DNA from: Streptomyces lydicus
GTDB lineage: Bacteria > Actinomycetota > Actinomycetes > Streptomycetales > Streptomycetaceae
Assembly: GCF_004125265.1 (NCBI RefSeq)
Contig: NZ_RDTE01000003.1
Coordinates: 2,728,001-2,792,000 of the forward strand
Direction: 5' to 3'
DNA: 64,000 bases
Part shown: piece after piece, positions 1-9,677 of the stretch
Position numbering within the stretch: the stretch's first letter is position 1
Layout: the number at the start of each line of letters is the position of its first letter
Position numbers and translations under genes: made by a program
The notes under the pieces: generated by a model
The model's database searches: none
Told to the model about the DNA's origin: nothing
The model's input: the letters and a program-made list of their open reading frames with translations, nothing else

Positions 1-603
1 GGCGACAAGGCCCCGCTGACCGCCCTCGACGTCGCGGCGCACGAGATGTCGCACGGTGTCACCGCCGCCACCGCCAACCTCACCTACAGCGGTGAGTCCG
101 GCGGCCTGAACGAGGGCACCTCGGACATCTTCGGTACGTCGGTCGAGTTCTACGCCAAGAACGACAAGGACCCGGGCGACTACCTCATCGGCGAGAAGAT
201 CAACATCAACGGTGACGGCAAGCCGCTGCGCTACATGGACAAGCCGTCCAAGGACGGTCAGTCGAAGGACTTCTGGGACTCCAGCACCGGTGGTCTCGAC
301 CCGCACTACTCCTCGGGTATCGCCAACCACTTCTTCTACCTGCTGTCCGAGGGCAGCGGCCCGAAGGAGATCGGTGGCGTCAAGTACGACAGCCCGACCA
401 AGGACGACAAGAAGGTCGAGGGCATCGGCCGGGACAAGGCCGAGAAGATCTGGTTCAAGGCCCTGACCGAGTACATGACCTCGAACACCGACTACAAGGC
501 CGCCCGTGAGGCGACCGTCAAGGCGGCCACCGACCTATACAAGGCCGGCAGCCCCGAGGTCAAGGGTGTCGAGGCCGCGTGGGACGGCGTCGCCGTCAAG
601 TAA
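1..603 (+). CDS. Neutral zinc metalloprotease, M4 (thermolysin-like), 3' part
   Basis: This is the C-terminal 200 residues of a secreted thermolysin-family (M4) endopeptidase; the 5' part lies outside the window and the reading frame is open from base 1. The zinc-binding and catalytic HEMSH (HExxH) motif sits at visible residues 14-18. The third zinc ligand is the glutamate of GGLNEGTSD (visible residue 38). The DPHYSSGIANHFF segment further on carries the histidine expected to stabilise the transition state. The sequence ends where the M4 C-terminal helical domain normally ends, so the 3' end looks complete. The signal peptide and propeptide cannot be seen. A strong hairpin follows the stop codon. 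The family hydrolyses peptide bonds before hydrophobic residues outside the cell. Confidence 0.95.
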   Translation, partial: GDKAPLTALDVAAHEMSHGVTAATANLTYSGESGGLNEGTSDIFGTSVEFYAKNDKDPGDYLIGEKININGDGKPLRYMDKPSKDGQSKDFWDSSTGGLDPHYSSGIANHFFYLLSEGSGPKEIGGVKYDSPTKDDKKVEGIGRDKAEKIWFKALTEYMTSNTDYKAAREATVKAATDLYKAGSPEVKGVEAAWDGVAVK

Positions 604-658
604 CACCCCACGCGCACCCGCGCTGTTCCTTCCGGGGTGAGACCACCCCGCAGCGAGC

Positions 659-687
659 GGTGTCCGGAGAGAACTTCTCCGGACACC
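659..687 (+). terminator. Rho-independent-type hairpin after the metalloprotease
   Basis: Two perfect 12-nt arms (GGTGTCCGGAGA and TCTCCGGACACC) enclose a 5-nt loop about 55 nt after the protease stop codon. There is no T-run, which is usual for Streptomyces terminators. Confidence 0.7.
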
Positions 688-719
688 GCTTTCGCGCGTC
701 AAAGGGGAGGTCCGGACCC

Positions 720-767
720 CTCCCTACGGGACACCCCTTACCGCTCCCTACGGGACACCCCTTACCG
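720..767. repeat. 24-bp tandem duplication
   Basis: The 24-bp unit beginning CTCCCTACGGGACACC is present twice with no mismatch (720-743 and 744-767) in the protease-glgE gap. No function is evident. Confidence 0.85.
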
Positions 768-1292
768 CCGCGTCCCGTGATATGGCCGAATTCGCCCCCT
801 CATGCGCTCTTGTACGGACTACCTCCCGGGGGGAGGCTGCGAGGTGGGCGCCGAGGGGAACCGGCGCGGCACCGGACATCCGCACACCGCAACTCCGCTG
901 TGATCAGACCGAGTTGAGGAGGCGAACGCCGACCGTGTCAGCGCAGTGCCGCAGCCTCCCGCGAGGGGGCGGCAGGGTATCCGCCGGCACACGGCGGGCC
1001 CGCGGCCACCTGCCCGTGGGGCACCGTCCGCCGGACCGCCCGGCAGCCGCCCGGCCGCCGCCCGCGGGACGGCACACCGGGCACGCCCGTGCTCACCCGC
1101 ATCGCCCACCTGCACAGCGTCCACCGGGGGAACCACCGACCGGAGGCCGGAGGAGCGCCGACCCGCCCCGCCGTGTCATCCGCCAGCCGAGTGAAAGCGG
1201 ACAGGAGCGCCCATGCGCGCACCCGGCACCCCCGCCGTGGAGCGGATACAAAGGACAAAATCCCGCAAAGCGCCACAAACTCAGGTGAGCCC

Positions 1293-3296
1293 ATGATCGG
1301 TCGCATTCCTGTTCTGGACATCCGCCCGCAGATCGATTGCGGCCGCCGCCCGGCGAAGGCGGTGGTGGGCGAGACCTTCGAGGTCTCGGCCACCGTCTTC
1401 CGCGAAGGGCACGACGCCGTCGCGGCCAATGTGGTGCTGCGCAATCCGGCCGGCCGCTGCGGCCCCTGGACCCCGATGCGGGAGCAGGCACCGGGCAGCG
1501 ACCGGTGGAGCGCCGAGGTCACCCCCGGCATCGAGGGCCGCTGGTCGTTCACCGTCGAGGCCTGGTCCGATCCGGTCGCCACCTGGCGGCGGCACGCCGC
1601 CGTGAAGATCCCGGCGGGCATCGACACCGAGCTGGTGCTCGCCGAGGGCGCCGACCTCCACGAGCGGGCCGCCTCGGAGGTCCCCAAGAGCGACGGCCGG
1701 GAGTCGGTGCTCAGCGCCGTGGACACCCTGCGCAACCCCGAGCTGCCCGCCGCGACCCGGCTCGCCGCGGCGCTCTCCCCCCAGGTCACCGCGGCGCTGG
1801 AGCGCCACCCGCTGCGCGAGCTGCTGACCGTCTCGCGCCCGATGCCCCTGGTCGTGGAGCGCCGGCGGGCCCTGTACGGCTCGTGGTACGAGCTCTTCCC
1901 GCGCTCCGAGGGCGCCACCGTGACCCCGGACGGCACCGCCGTCAGCGGGACCCTGCGCACCGCCGCCGACCGGCTTCCGGCCGTCGCCGCCATGGGCTTC
2001 GACGTGGTCTATCTGCCGCCGGTCCACCCCATCGGCACCTCCTTCCGCAAGGGCCCCAACAATGCGCTGTCGGCGGGCCCGGACGACGTCGGCTCCCCCT
2101 GGGCCATCGGCTCGCCGGCCGGCGGCCATGACGCCCTCCACCCGGACCTGGGCACCTTCGAGGACTTCGACCACTTCGTCCGCACCGCCCGTGAGCTGCG
2201 GATGGAGGTGGCGCTGGACTTCGCGCTGCAGTGCTCGCCCGACCACCCCTGGGTCACCCTGCACCCGCAGTGGTTCCACCGCCGCGCGGACGGCTCGGTC
2301 GCCTACGCCGAGAACCCGCCGAAGAAGTACCAGGACATCTACCCGATCGCCTTCGACGCCGACTTCCGCGGGCTGGTCCGCGAGACCGAGCGCCTGCTGC
2401 GCTTCTGGATGGCCAAGGGCGTACGGATCTTCCGGGTGGACAACCCCCACACCAAACCGGTGGCCTTCTGGGAGAAGGTGATCGGTGAGATCAACCGCAC
2501 CGACCCGGACGTGCTCTTCCTCGCCGAGGCCTTCACCCGCCCCGCCATGGTGCACACCCTCGCCCGGATCGGTTTCCACCAGTCGTACACCTACTTCACC
2601 TGGCGCAACACCAAGCAGGAACTGACCGAGTACCTGACCGAGCTGTCCGGCGAGAGCGCGAGCTATCTGCGGCCCAACTTCTTTGTGAACACCCCGGACA
2701 TCCTGCACGCCTACCTCCAGGAGGGCGGCCGTACCGCCTTCGAGGTACGCGCGGTCCTGGCCGCCACCCTCTCCCCCACCTGGGGCGTCTACGCCGGCTA
2801 CGAGCTGTGCGAGTCGACGCCGCTGCGCCGCGGCAGCGAGGAGTACCTCGACTCGGAGAAGTACCAGCTGAGGCCGCGTGCGTGGGATGCGGCGGCCAGG
2901 GAGGGACGCACCATCACCCCCCTGATCACCGCGCTCAACCGCATCCGCCGCCGGCACCCCGCCCTGCAGCAGCTGCGCAACCTGCACTTCCACCACGTCG
3001 ACAACGACGCCGTCCTCGCCTTCTCCAAGCACGAGGGGCACGGCGACCGGGCCGACACGGTGCTCACGGTGGTCAACCTCGACCCGCACCACACCCACGA
3101 GGCGACGGTGTCGTTGGACATGCCGGAACTCGGCCTCGGCCGGCACGAGTCCTTTCCGGTGCGCGACGAGCTCACCGGCGACACCTACCACTGGGGCAGG
3201 GACAACTATGTGCGCCTGGAGCCGGGCCGCTCTCTCGCGCCCGCCCATGTGCTGTCGCTGCGACCGTCCTCACCGATCGGAGGGTCACCCAATTGA
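1293..3296 (+). CDS. glgE: GlgE alpha-1,4-glucan:maltose-1-phosphate maltosyltransferase
   Basis: GlgE is a 667-residue GH13_3 enzyme that transfers maltosyl units from alpha-maltose-1-phosphate to the non-reducing end of an alpha-1,4-glucan and releases phosphate in the cytosol. An N-terminal beta-sandwich (about residues 1-110) precedes the TIM barrel. The catalytic residues are visible: nucleophile D383 in [10 protein letters not shown], acid/base E412 in FLAEAFTRP and D469 in [10 protein letters not shown]. Their spacing (29 and 57) equals that of D394/E423/D480 in the S. coelicolor enzyme. The ATG at 1293 was chosen because homology begins at [10 protein letters not shown]; the frame is open further upstream but is not protein-like. 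The stop overlaps the treS start, so translation is coupled. It acts with TreS, Pep2 and GlgB encoded downstream. Confidence 0.97.
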   Translation: MIGRIPVLDIRPQIDCGRRPAKAVVGETFEVSATVFREGHDAVAANVVLRNPAGRCGPWTPMREQAPGSDRWSAEVTPGIEGRWSFTVEAWSDPVATWRRHAAVKIPAGIDTELVLAEGADLHERAASEVPKSDGRESVLSAVDTLRNPELPAATRLAAALSPQVTAALERHPLRELLTVSRPMPLVVERRRALYGSWYELFPRSEGATVTPDGTAVSGTLRTAADRLPAVAAMGFDVVYLPPVHPIGTSFRKGPNNALSAGPDDVGSPWAIGSPAGGHDALHPDLGTFEDFDHFVRTARELRMEVALDFALQCSPDHPWVTLHPQWFHRRADGSVAYAENPPKKYQDIYPIAFDADFRGLVRETERLLRFWMAKGVRIFRVDNPHTKPVAFWEKVIGEINRTDPDVLFLAEAFTRPAMVHTLARIGFHQSYTYFTWRNTKQELTEYLTELSGESASYLRPNFFVNTPDILHAYLQEGGRTAFEVRAVLAATLSPTWGVYAGYELCESTPLRRGSEEYLDSEKYQLRPRAWDAAAREGRTITPLITALNRIRRRHPALQQLRNLHFHHVDNDAVLAFSKHEGHGDRADTVLTVVNLDPHHTHEATVSLDMPELGLGRHESFPVRDELTGDTYHWGRDNYVRLEPGRSLAPAHVLSLRPSSPIGGSPN

Positions 3297-5011
3297 TCGT
3301 CAATGAGCCTGTCCCCGACACCTTCGAGGACACCCCGGCGAAGGACCGCGATCCCGACTGGTTCAAACGAGCCGTCTTCTACGAAGTCCTGGTGCGCTCC
3401 TTCCAGGACAGCAACGGCGACGGCATCGGCGACCTCAAGGGCATCACGGCCAAACTCGACTATCTGCAATGGCTGGGGGTGGACTGCCTCTGGCTGCCGC
3501 CGTTCTTCAAATCCCCCCTGCGGGACGGCGGTTACGATGTCGCCGACTACACCGCAGTGCTTCCCGAATTCGGCGATCTGGCCGACTTCGTGGAATTCGT
3601 GGACGCCGCGCACCACCGCGGTATGCGGGTGATCATCGACATGGTGATGAACCACACCAGCGACCAGCACCCGTGGTTCCAGGAGTCACGCACCGACCCC
3701 GAGGGGCCGTACGGCGACTATTACATGTGGGCCGACGACGACAAGCAGTACGCCGACGCCCGCATCATCTTCGTCGACACCGAGGCCTCCAACTGGACCT
3801 TCGACCCGGTCCGCAAGCAGTACTTCTGGCACCGCTTCTTCTCCCACCAGCCGGATCTCAACTACGAGAACCCGGCGGTCCAGGAGGAGATGATCTCCGC
3901 CCTGCGCTTCTGGCTCGACCTGGGGATCGACGGCTTCCGGCTGGACGCGGTGCCCTACCTCTACGCCGAGGAGGGCACCAACTGCGAGAACCTGCCGGCC
4001 TCACACGCCTTCCTCAAGCGGGTCCGCGCGGAGATCGACGCCCATTACCCGGACACCGTGCTGCTGGCCGAGGCCAATCAGTGGCCGGAGGACGTCGTCG
4101 ACTACTTCGGCGATTACGGCGTCGGCGGCGACGAATGCCATATGGCCTTCCACTTCCCGGTCATGCCGCGCATCTTCATGGCGGTGCGCCGCGAATCGCG
4201 CTATCCGGTGTCGGAAATCCTCGCCAAGACCCCGGCGATTCCGTCCGGCTGCCAGTGGGGCATCTTCCTGCGCAACCACGACGAGCTGACCCTCGAAATG
4301 GTCACGGACGAAGAGCGCGACTACATGTACGCGGAGTACGCCAAGGACCCGCGCATGCGCGCCAATATCGGTATCCGCCGGCGGCTGGCCCCGCTGCTCG
4401 ACAACGACCGCAATCAGATCGAGCTCTTCACCGCGCTGCTGCTGTCCCTGCCGGGGTCGCCGATCCTCTATTACGGCGACGAGATCGGCATGGGCGACAA
4501 CATCTGGCTCGGCGACCGCGACGCGGTGCGGACGCCGATGCAGTGGACGCCGGACCGCAATGCCGGGTTCTCCTCCTGCGACCCGGGCCGGCTCTCGCTG
4601 CCGACGATCATGGATCCGGTCTACGGATACCAGGTCACCAATGTCGAGGCCGCGATGAGTTCGCCGTCCTCGCTGCTGCACTGGACCCGCCGGATGATCG
4701 AGATCCGCAAGCAGAACCCCGCGTTCGGGCTCGGCAGCTACACCGAGCTGTCCTCCACCAACCCGGCGGTGCTGGCCTTCCTGCGGGAGGCGCCGGGGGC
4801 CGGTGGCGCGGACGACGACCTGGTGCTGTGCGTGCACAACTTCTCGCGCTTCGCCCAGCCCACGGAGCTGGACCTGCGGTCGTTCAGCGGCCGCCATCCG
4901 GTGGAACTCATCGGCGGCGTCCGCTTCCCCGCCATCGGGGAGCTGCCGTACCTGCTGACCCTCGCGGGCCACGGGTTCTACTGGTTCCGGCTGCGCAGAA
5001 ACTCCGGCTAG
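3293..5011 (+). CDS. treS: Trehalose synthase (maltose alpha-D-glucosyltransferase)
   Basis: TreS, 572 residues, is a GH13_16 enzyme that interconverts trehalose and maltose and so feeds maltose to the Pep2 kinase. The N-terminal half carries [15 protein letters not shown] and the (beta/alpha)8 barrel. The catalytic triad is nucleophile D218 ([10 protein letters not shown]), acid/base E260 ([11 protein letters not shown]) and D330 ([10 protein letters not shown]). A C-terminal beta domain follows. The start is TTG at 3293, sharing bases with the glgE stop (TTGA), with GGAGGG about 8 nt upstream; the nearby ATG at 3303 is out of frame. The protein lacks the fused maltokinase domain found in some actinobacteria, in keeping with a separate pep2 gene. 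A strong terminator follows, so glgE-treS may form one transcript and pep2-glgB another. Confidence 0.96.
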   Translation: MIVNEPVPDTFEDTPAKDRDPDWFKRAVFYEVLVRSFQDSNGDGIGDLKGITAKLDYLQWLGVDCLWLPPFFKSPLRDGGYDVADYTAVLPEFGDLADFVEFVDAAHHRGMRVIIDMVMNHTSDQHPWFQESRTDPEGPYGDYYMWADDDKQYADARIIFVDTEASNWTFDPVRKQYFWHRFFSHQPDLNYENPAVQEEMISALRFWLDLGIDGFRLDAVPYLYAEEGTNCENLPASHAFLKRVRAEIDAHYPDTVLLAEANQWPEDVVDYFGDYGVGGDECHMAFHFPVMPRIFMAVRRESRYPVSEILAKTPAIPSGCQWGIFLRNHDELTLEMVTDEERDYMYAEYAKDPRMRANIGIRRRLAPLLDNDRNQIELFTALLLSLPGSPILYYGDEIGMGDNIWLGDRDAVRTPMQWTPDRNAGFSSCDPGRLSLPTIMDPVYGYQVTNVEAAMSSPSSLLHWTRRMIEIRKQNPAFGLGSYTELSSTNPAVLAFLREAPGAGGADDDLVLCVHNFSRFAQPTELDLRSFSGRHPVELIGGVRFPAIGELPYLLTLAGHGFYWFRLRRNSG

Positions 5012-5370
5012 CGTCCGGCGCCCTGACCGGGCACGGGTGCCGGACAAGACGCCCGTACGCGGCCGCCTGGCGCGTACGGGCGTTTTTTGACCTTTCGCCC
5101 GGGCACCCTCCCTACTACCGCACGGGCCGGGTGAGCCATCGCCGGTCCCCCGGCCCGGGAGGGAATCCGCCGCGCAGCGGAGCAGGGCACGCCGGAATCG
5201 CCGCTGCCGCAGGGACGGGCTCGCCCGGTGTCCGCCTCCGGACCCCCGTCCGGGTGCTTCACCGGCAGCCTCCGTCTGGGGGTACCCCCACCGCGCCATC
5301 GCACAGTCAAGGCCGTATTCCGGGACACTTTGCCCTATATGTCGTGTGCCCGGGGAAAGGACGCGACGCC
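5012..5370. other. treS-pep2 intergenic region
   Basis: This 359-bp region contains the treS terminator and a perfect 14-bp palindrome (TGGGGGTACCCCCA, 5277-5290). Its GGGGGTACCCCC core resembles a short repeat common in Streptomyces intergenic DNA. A promoter for pep2-glgB is expected before 5371, but no convincing -35/-10 pair can be named. No gene is seen. Confidence 0.6.
5049..5088 (+). terminator. Intrinsic terminator after treS
   Basis: ACGCCCGTACGC pairs perfectly with GCGTACGGGCGT (12 bp) around a short loop and is followed by six T residues, a textbook intrinsic terminator. It separates glgE-treS from pep2-glgB. Confidence 0.9.
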
Positions 5371-6975
5371 ATGTCGGACACCGCCTCGACCCGTGCCACC
5401 CGCAACACCCCTGATCACCGCCCGCTCGCCGCCGCCCCCGACCTGCTGTCCTCGCTGGCCCCGCTGCTCGCCGCATGGGTGCCGAGCCAGCGCTGGTTCG
5501 CCGGCAAGGGGCGGCTGATCACCGGCTTCACGCTGCTCTCGGCGACCGAGCTGCTGCCGTGCACCGACGGCAGCGCACCCGGCCTGCTGCTCCTGCTCGT
5601 CCGCGCCCAGCAGAGCGCGCCACCGAGCCGTACGCCCGTCGGCGGCGACTGCTACCAACTCCTGCTGGGGGTGCATCCGGCGCTGCCGCCACAGCTGGCG
5701 CCCGCGGTGATCGGCCGCCCCGGCGGCGGCCCGCTGCGCGGTCGCACCGTCTACGACGCGCTGCTCGACAACCGGCTGTGCGGGCTGCTGCTGGAGCGGC
5801 TGCGGGTGCCGGGCCGGCTCGGGGCGCTGCGCTTTTGCCGGGAGCCCGACGCCGAGATCCCCTCCGGGCTGCCGGGCCGGCCGATCGCCGTCGAGCAGTC
5901 CAACTCCTCGATCGTCTACGGGGATTCCTTCATCCTAAAGGTGTTCCGGCGGATCGAGCCGGGGGTCAACCCGGATCTGGAGCTGCCACGGGCGCTGGCG
6001 GACGCCAAGTGCCCGCGGGTGCCCGCGCCCGCCGCCTGGTACGAGTCGGCGGCCGCCGTGGAGGGCGGCGAGGCGACGACGCTGGGCGTGCTGCAGCCGT
6101 TCCTGCCGGGCTCGGCGGACGGCTGGCAGCTGGCGCTGAACGCGCTGGCCGTCCGGGCCGACTTCACCGGCTCGGCGCGGGCGCTCGGCCATGCCACCGC
6201 CGAGGTGCACACCGCACTCGCCCAGACGCTGCCGACCACCGAGCTGCGCCGCCCGCAGCTGGAGGTGATCGCCACCCAGATGCACGAGCGGCTGGACGCC
6301 ACCGCCCGCGCCGTGCCCGTACTCCAGCCCTACCGCGCCCGGCTGCGCACCGCCTTCGACGCGCTGGCAGCAACCGGCCACGACGGCCGCAGCTGGGCCG
6401 CCCAGCGCATCCACGGCGATCTGCACCTGGGCCAGACGCTGCGCTCCGCCGACGAGGGCCGCTGGTCGCTGATCGACTTCGAGGGCGAACCGGCCCGCCC
6501 GCTGGCCGAGCGGCGCCGCCTGCAGCCGGCGGTGCGGGACCTCGCGGGGATGCTGCGGTCCTTCGACTACGCCGCGCGCAGCGGCCCGGCCGGCGGGGAC
6601 CCCTGGTCGCTGGAGTGGGCCCGGCGCACCCGTGACGCCTACTGCCGGGGCTATGCGGAGGCGGGCGGGCTCGATCCGCGCTCGGCGCCCGAACTGATGC
6701 GCGCTTACGAGACCGACAAGGCGGTTTACGAGGTGCTCTACGAGGCCCGGCACCGGCCCGACTGGCTGTCCGTCCCGATGGCCGCCATCCGGCGGCTGGC
6801 GGCGGGCGGGGAACCGGCCCCGGGGGCGGACAGCCGGCCGGGCGGGTCCACCGGGTCCACCGGGTCAGCCGGGTCCACCGGGTCCACCGCGTCCACCGCG
6901 TCCACCGGGTCAGCCGGGTCCACCGGGTCCACCGGGTCAGCCGAGTCCGCCGGCTCCGACCACGGCCGGGGGTGA
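5371..6975 (+). CDS. pep2: Maltokinase (ATP:maltose 1-phosphotransferase)
   Basis: Pep2/Mak (534 residues) phosphorylates maltose to alpha-maltose-1-phosphate, the GlgE donor. It has an aminoglycoside-phosphotransferase-like fold. The N-terminal cap includes VPSQRWFAGKGR. The catalytic loop reads IHGDLHLGQT with D350, and the metal-binding LIDFEGEP motif has D369. Residues from about 490 to the end form a Gly/Ser/Thr tail encoded by a 9-bp tandem repeat and absent from typical 450-465-residue maltokinases; it is probably disordered and dispensable for catalysis. The ATG at 5371 has GGGGAAAGGA upstream. glgB follows after 111 bp in the same direction. Confidence 0.93.
   Translation: MSDTASTRATRNTPDHRPLAAAPDLLSSLAPLLAAWVPSQRWFAGKGRLITGFTLLSATELLPCTDGSAPGLLLLLVRAQQSAPPSRTPVGGDCYQLLLGVHPALPPQLAPAVIGRPGGGPLRGRTVYDALLDNRLCGLLLERLRVPGRLGALRFCREPDAEIPSGLPGRPIAVEQSNSSIVYGDSFILKVFRRIEPGVNPDLELPRALADAKCPRVPAPAAWYESAAAVEGGEATTLGVLQPFLPGSADGWQLALNALAVRADFTGSARALGHATAEVHTALAQTLPTTELRRPQLEVIATQMHERLDATARAVPVLQPYRARLRTAFDALAATGHDGRSWAAQRIHGDLHLGQTLRSADEGRWSLIDFEGEPARPLAERRRLQPAVRDLAGMLRSFDYAARSGPAGGDPWSLEWARRTRDAYCRGYAEAGGLDPRSAPELMRAYETDKAVYEVLYEARHRPDWLSVPMAAIRRLAAGGEPAPGADSRPGGSTGSTGSAGSTGSTASTASTGSAGSTGSTGSAESAGSDHGRG
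6842..6950 (+). repeat. 9-bp microsatellite-like repeat inside pep2
   Basis: About twelve tandem copies of a GGGTCCACC-type unit (variants GGGTCAGCC and GCGTCCACC) encode the GST/GSA tail of maltokinase. Unit-number change would keep the reading frame. Confidence 0.85.
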
Positions 6976-7086
6976 GGGGCCGCCCACCAACCCGCCGATC
7001 CGTCGCGCGTACGCCCCTACGCCCCGACACCCGACCGACGCACCGCCCCCCCGGCACCGCCCCGCCCCGCCCCCAGGAGGCCTCTC

Positions 7087-9567
7087 GTGACCGCCCGCCC
7101 GCCGTCCCGTCCCACCACCCCCGACACCACGCCCGCTCCGGGCGCGGCCGACGACAGCGCGGCGGGGCGGTCCGGCCGCGCGGCGACGCCCGGGCCGCCG
7201 GCCGTGGCACCCGCGGTGGCCGCGCGGGGCACCTTCGCCGGTCCCGCGGCCGGTCCCGCGGCCGGCGCCTCGCCCACCCGGCCGTCCGCTCCCCGGGAGA
7301 CGGCGGCACCCGGCCGGGCGGCCGCGCCCCCGGGCCCGTCCCGTCCGGCGCCGTCGGCGACCGGCAGCCACGGGGTCCGGTCCGCCGCGCCGCTGTCCGA
7401 CGAGGACCGCGGCCGGCTCCTGGACGGTGCCCATCACGATCCGCACGGGCTGCTCGGTGCCCACCCGGTCCGCGGCGGACTGCTCATCCGGGTCCTGAAG
7501 CCCTGCGCCCGGGGCGTCACGGTCCTGGCGAAGGGGCTGCGCGCCGACCTGGCCGCCGAGGGCGACGGGCTGTTCGCCGGGGTGCTGCCGCTGCGCACGG
7601 CCCCGGACTACGAGCTGCTGGTCGACTACGGGGACACCACCGTGACGGCGGCGGACCCCTACCGCTTCCTGCCCGCGCTCGGCGAACTGGACCTGCATCT
7701 GCTCGCCGAGGGCCGGCACGAGCAGCTGTGGCAGGCGCTCGGCGCGCGGATCACGGAGCACCAGGGGGTGAGTGGTACCCGCTTCACCGTCTGGGCGCCC
7801 AATGCCCGGGGCGTACGGGTCGTCGGCGACTTCAACTACTGGGACGGCACCGGTCACCCGATGCGCTCGCTGGGCTCCTCGGGTGTCTGGGAGCTCTTCC
7901 TGCCGGGCATCGGCGAGGGCGAGCTCTACAAGTTCGAGATCACCCGGCCGGACGGCTCGCGGACCGTGCGCGCCGACCCGATGGCCCGGCGGACCGAATG
8001 CCCGCCCGCCAACGCCTCGGTCGTGGAGGCCTCGCACTACCGCTGGACGGACGCCGACTGGATGAGCCGGCGCGGCGAACGGCCGGTGCACGAGGCGCCG
8101 TTCTCCGTCTACGAGGTGCACCTGGCCTCCTGGCGCCCCGGCCTCACCTACCGGCAGCTCGCGGTGCAGCTCCCCGCCTATGTGAAGGACCTGGGCTTCA
8201 CCCACGTCGAGTTCATGCCGGTCGCCGAGCACCCCTTCGGCGGCTCGTGGGGCTATCAGGTGACCGGGTTCTACGCGCCCACCGCCAGGATGGGCACCCC
8301 GGACGACTTCCGGTTCCTGGTCGACGCCCTGCACCGGGCCGGCATCGGCGTGCTGATGGACTGGGTGCCGGCGCACTTCCCGCGCGACGACTGGGCGCTG
8401 GCGGAGTTCGACGGCCGCCCGCTCTACGAGCCCCAGGACCCGGCACGGGCCGCGCACCCGGACTGGGGCACCCTGGAGTTCGACTACGGCCGCACCGAGG
8501 TCCGCAACTTCCTGGTCGCCAACGCCGTGTACTGGTGCGAGGAGTTCCATATCGACGGCCTGCGGGTGGACGCCGTCGCCTCGATGCTCTACCTGGACTA
8601 CTCGCGCGAGGACGGCGGCTGGACCCCGAACGTCCACGGCGGCCGGGAGAACCTCGATGCGGTGGCCTTCCTCCAGGAGATGAACGCGACCGTCTACCGC
8701 CGCTGCCCCGGCGCCGTGACCATCGCCGAGGAGTCCACCGCCTGGGACGGCGTCACCCGCGCCACCCACCACGTCGGCCCCGGCGGCTTCGGCGGTCTGG
8801 GCTTCGGGCTGAAGTGGAACATGGGCTGGATGCACGACTCCCTCGGCTATGCCTCCAAGGAGCCGGTGCACCGCAAGTACCACCACGGCGAGATGACCTT
8901 CTCGATGATCTACGCCTACTCCGAGAACTACGTCCTGCCGATCTCCCACGACGAGGTGGTGCACGGCAAGCGGGCGCTGGTGTCGAAGATGCCCGGTGAC
9001 TGGTGGCAGCAGCGGGCGAACCACCGGGCCTACCTCGGGTTCATGTGGGCCCATCCCGGCAAGCAACTCCTTTTCATGGGGCAGGAGTTCGCCCAGGGGG
9101 CGGAGTGGGCGGAGAGCCACGGACCGGACTGGTGGCTGCTCGACCCGTCGTACGAGGCGGAGCCCGACCACCGGGGCGTACGCGACCTGGTCCGCGAGCT
9201 GAACCGCCGCTACGCCGCCACCCCCGCGCTGTGGGAGCGCGACACCGACCCGGCCGGCTTCTCCTGGATCGACGGCGACGCGCGCGAGGACAACGTCTTC
9301 TCCTTCCTGCGCTTCGCCGCCGACGGCTCGCCGCTGATCTCGGTCACCAACTTCTCCCCCGTCGTCCGCCATGCCTACCGGCTAGGCGCGCCCGACCACA
9401 TCCCCGCCTGGCGGGAAGTGCTCAACACCGACGATCCGCGCTACGGCGGCAGCGGCATCACCAACCCCGCCCTCCTCAAGACCGAACCGACCCCCTGGAA
9501 CGGCCGCACCGCCTCCGTCTCCCCCGTCCTCCCCCCGCTGGCCACGCTCTGGCTGCGGCCGGCCTGA
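7087..9567 (+). CDS. glgB: 1,4-alpha-glucan branching enzyme
   Basis: GlgB (826 residues) introduces alpha-1,6 branches into the linear glucan made by GlgE. About 100 N-terminal residues are Ala/Pro/Gly-rich and probably disordered; these make the protein roughly 90 residues longer than usual. Two N-terminal beta-sandwich (CBM48-type) modules follow, then the GH13_9 barrel with nucleophile D495 ([11 protein letters not shown]), acid/base E548 (TIAEESTAW) and the [10 protein letters not shown] motif, and a C-terminal beta domain. The GTG at 7087 has AGGAGG about 8 nt upstream. A start nearer the first globular domain cannot be excluded, but no better ribosome site is seen there. It is the last gene before a bidirectional terminator. 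Confidence 0.96.
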   Translation: MTARPPSRPTTPDTTPAPGAADDSAAGRSGRAATPGPPAVAPAVAARGTFAGPAAGPAAGASPTRPSAPRETAAPGRAAAPPGPSRPAPSATGSHGVRSAAPLSDEDRGRLLDGAHHDPHGLLGAHPVRGGLLIRVLKPCARGVTVLAKGLRADLAAEGDGLFAGVLPLRTAPDYELLVDYGDTTVTAADPYRFLPALGELDLHLLAEGRHEQLWQALGARITEHQGVSGTRFTVWAPNARGVRVVGDFNYWDGTGHPMRSLGSSGVWELFLPGIGEGELYKFEITRPDGSRTVRADPMARRTECPPANASVVEASHYRWTDADWMSRRGERPVHEAPFSVYEVHLASWRPGLTYRQLAVQLPAYVKDLGFTHVEFMPVAEHPFGGSWGYQVTGFYAPTARMGTPDDFRFLVDALHRAGIGVLMDWVPAHFPRDDWALAEFDGRPLYEPQDPARAAHPDWGTLEFDYGRTEVRNFLVANAVYWCEEFHIDGLRVDAVASMLYLDYSREDGGWTPNVHGGRENLDAVAFLQEMNATVYRRCPGAVTIAEESTAWDGVTRATHHVGPGGFGGLGFGLKWNMGWMHDSLGYASKEPVHRKYHHGEMTFSMIYAYSENYVLPISHDEVVHGKRALVSKMPGDWWQQRANHRAYLGFMWAHPGKQLLFMGQEFAQGAEWAESHGPDWWLLDPSYEAEPDHRGVRDLVRELNRRYAATPALWERDTDPAGFSWIDGDAREDNVFSFLRFAADGSPLISVTNFSPVVRHAYRLGAPDHIPAWREVLNTDDPRYGGSGITNPALLKTEPTPWNGRTASVSPVLPPLATLWLRPA

Positions 9568-9620
9568 CCGCCGCAGGCTACGGGCCCGAGAGGGACGGGC
9601 GCCGCGTCCGCCGGTCGCAG

Positions 9621-9658
9621 CGAGGGGGCGGGCGCCGCATCCGGCACCCGCCCCCTCG
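9621..9658. terminator. Bidirectional terminator between glgB and dctA
   Basis: A 16-nt stem (CGAGGGGGCGGGCGCC with its complement, one mismatch) with a 6-nt loop lies between the convergent glgB and carrier genes and can serve both. Confidence 0.8.
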
Positions 9659-9677
9659 GCCTTCCCCCGGCCCGTGA

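Larger units (their letters stand above)
604..1292. other. Intergenic region upstream of glgE
   Basis: This 689-bp stretch holds the protease terminator, the 24-bp duplication and, presumably, the glgE promoter. I see no credible gene in it: the open frames lack Streptomyces codon bias or recognisable protein sequence. In S. coelicolor, as I recall, a divergent glycogen phosphorylase gene sits next to glgE; none is present here. Confidence 0.6.

Noticed and set aside
604..1292. Small genes in the protease-glgE gap (for example 782-1288)
   Set aside because: Arg/Pro-rich translations without homology, ribosome site or codon-position bias.
1281..3248. Minus-strand frame across glgE
   Set aside because: Shadow of glgE; no recognisable protein and wrong codon bias.
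3469..5370. Long extension of the pep2 frame upstream through treS
   Set aside because: The residues are Arg/Pro/Ala-rich with no homology and overlap the clear treS gene; maltokinase homology begins at 5371.
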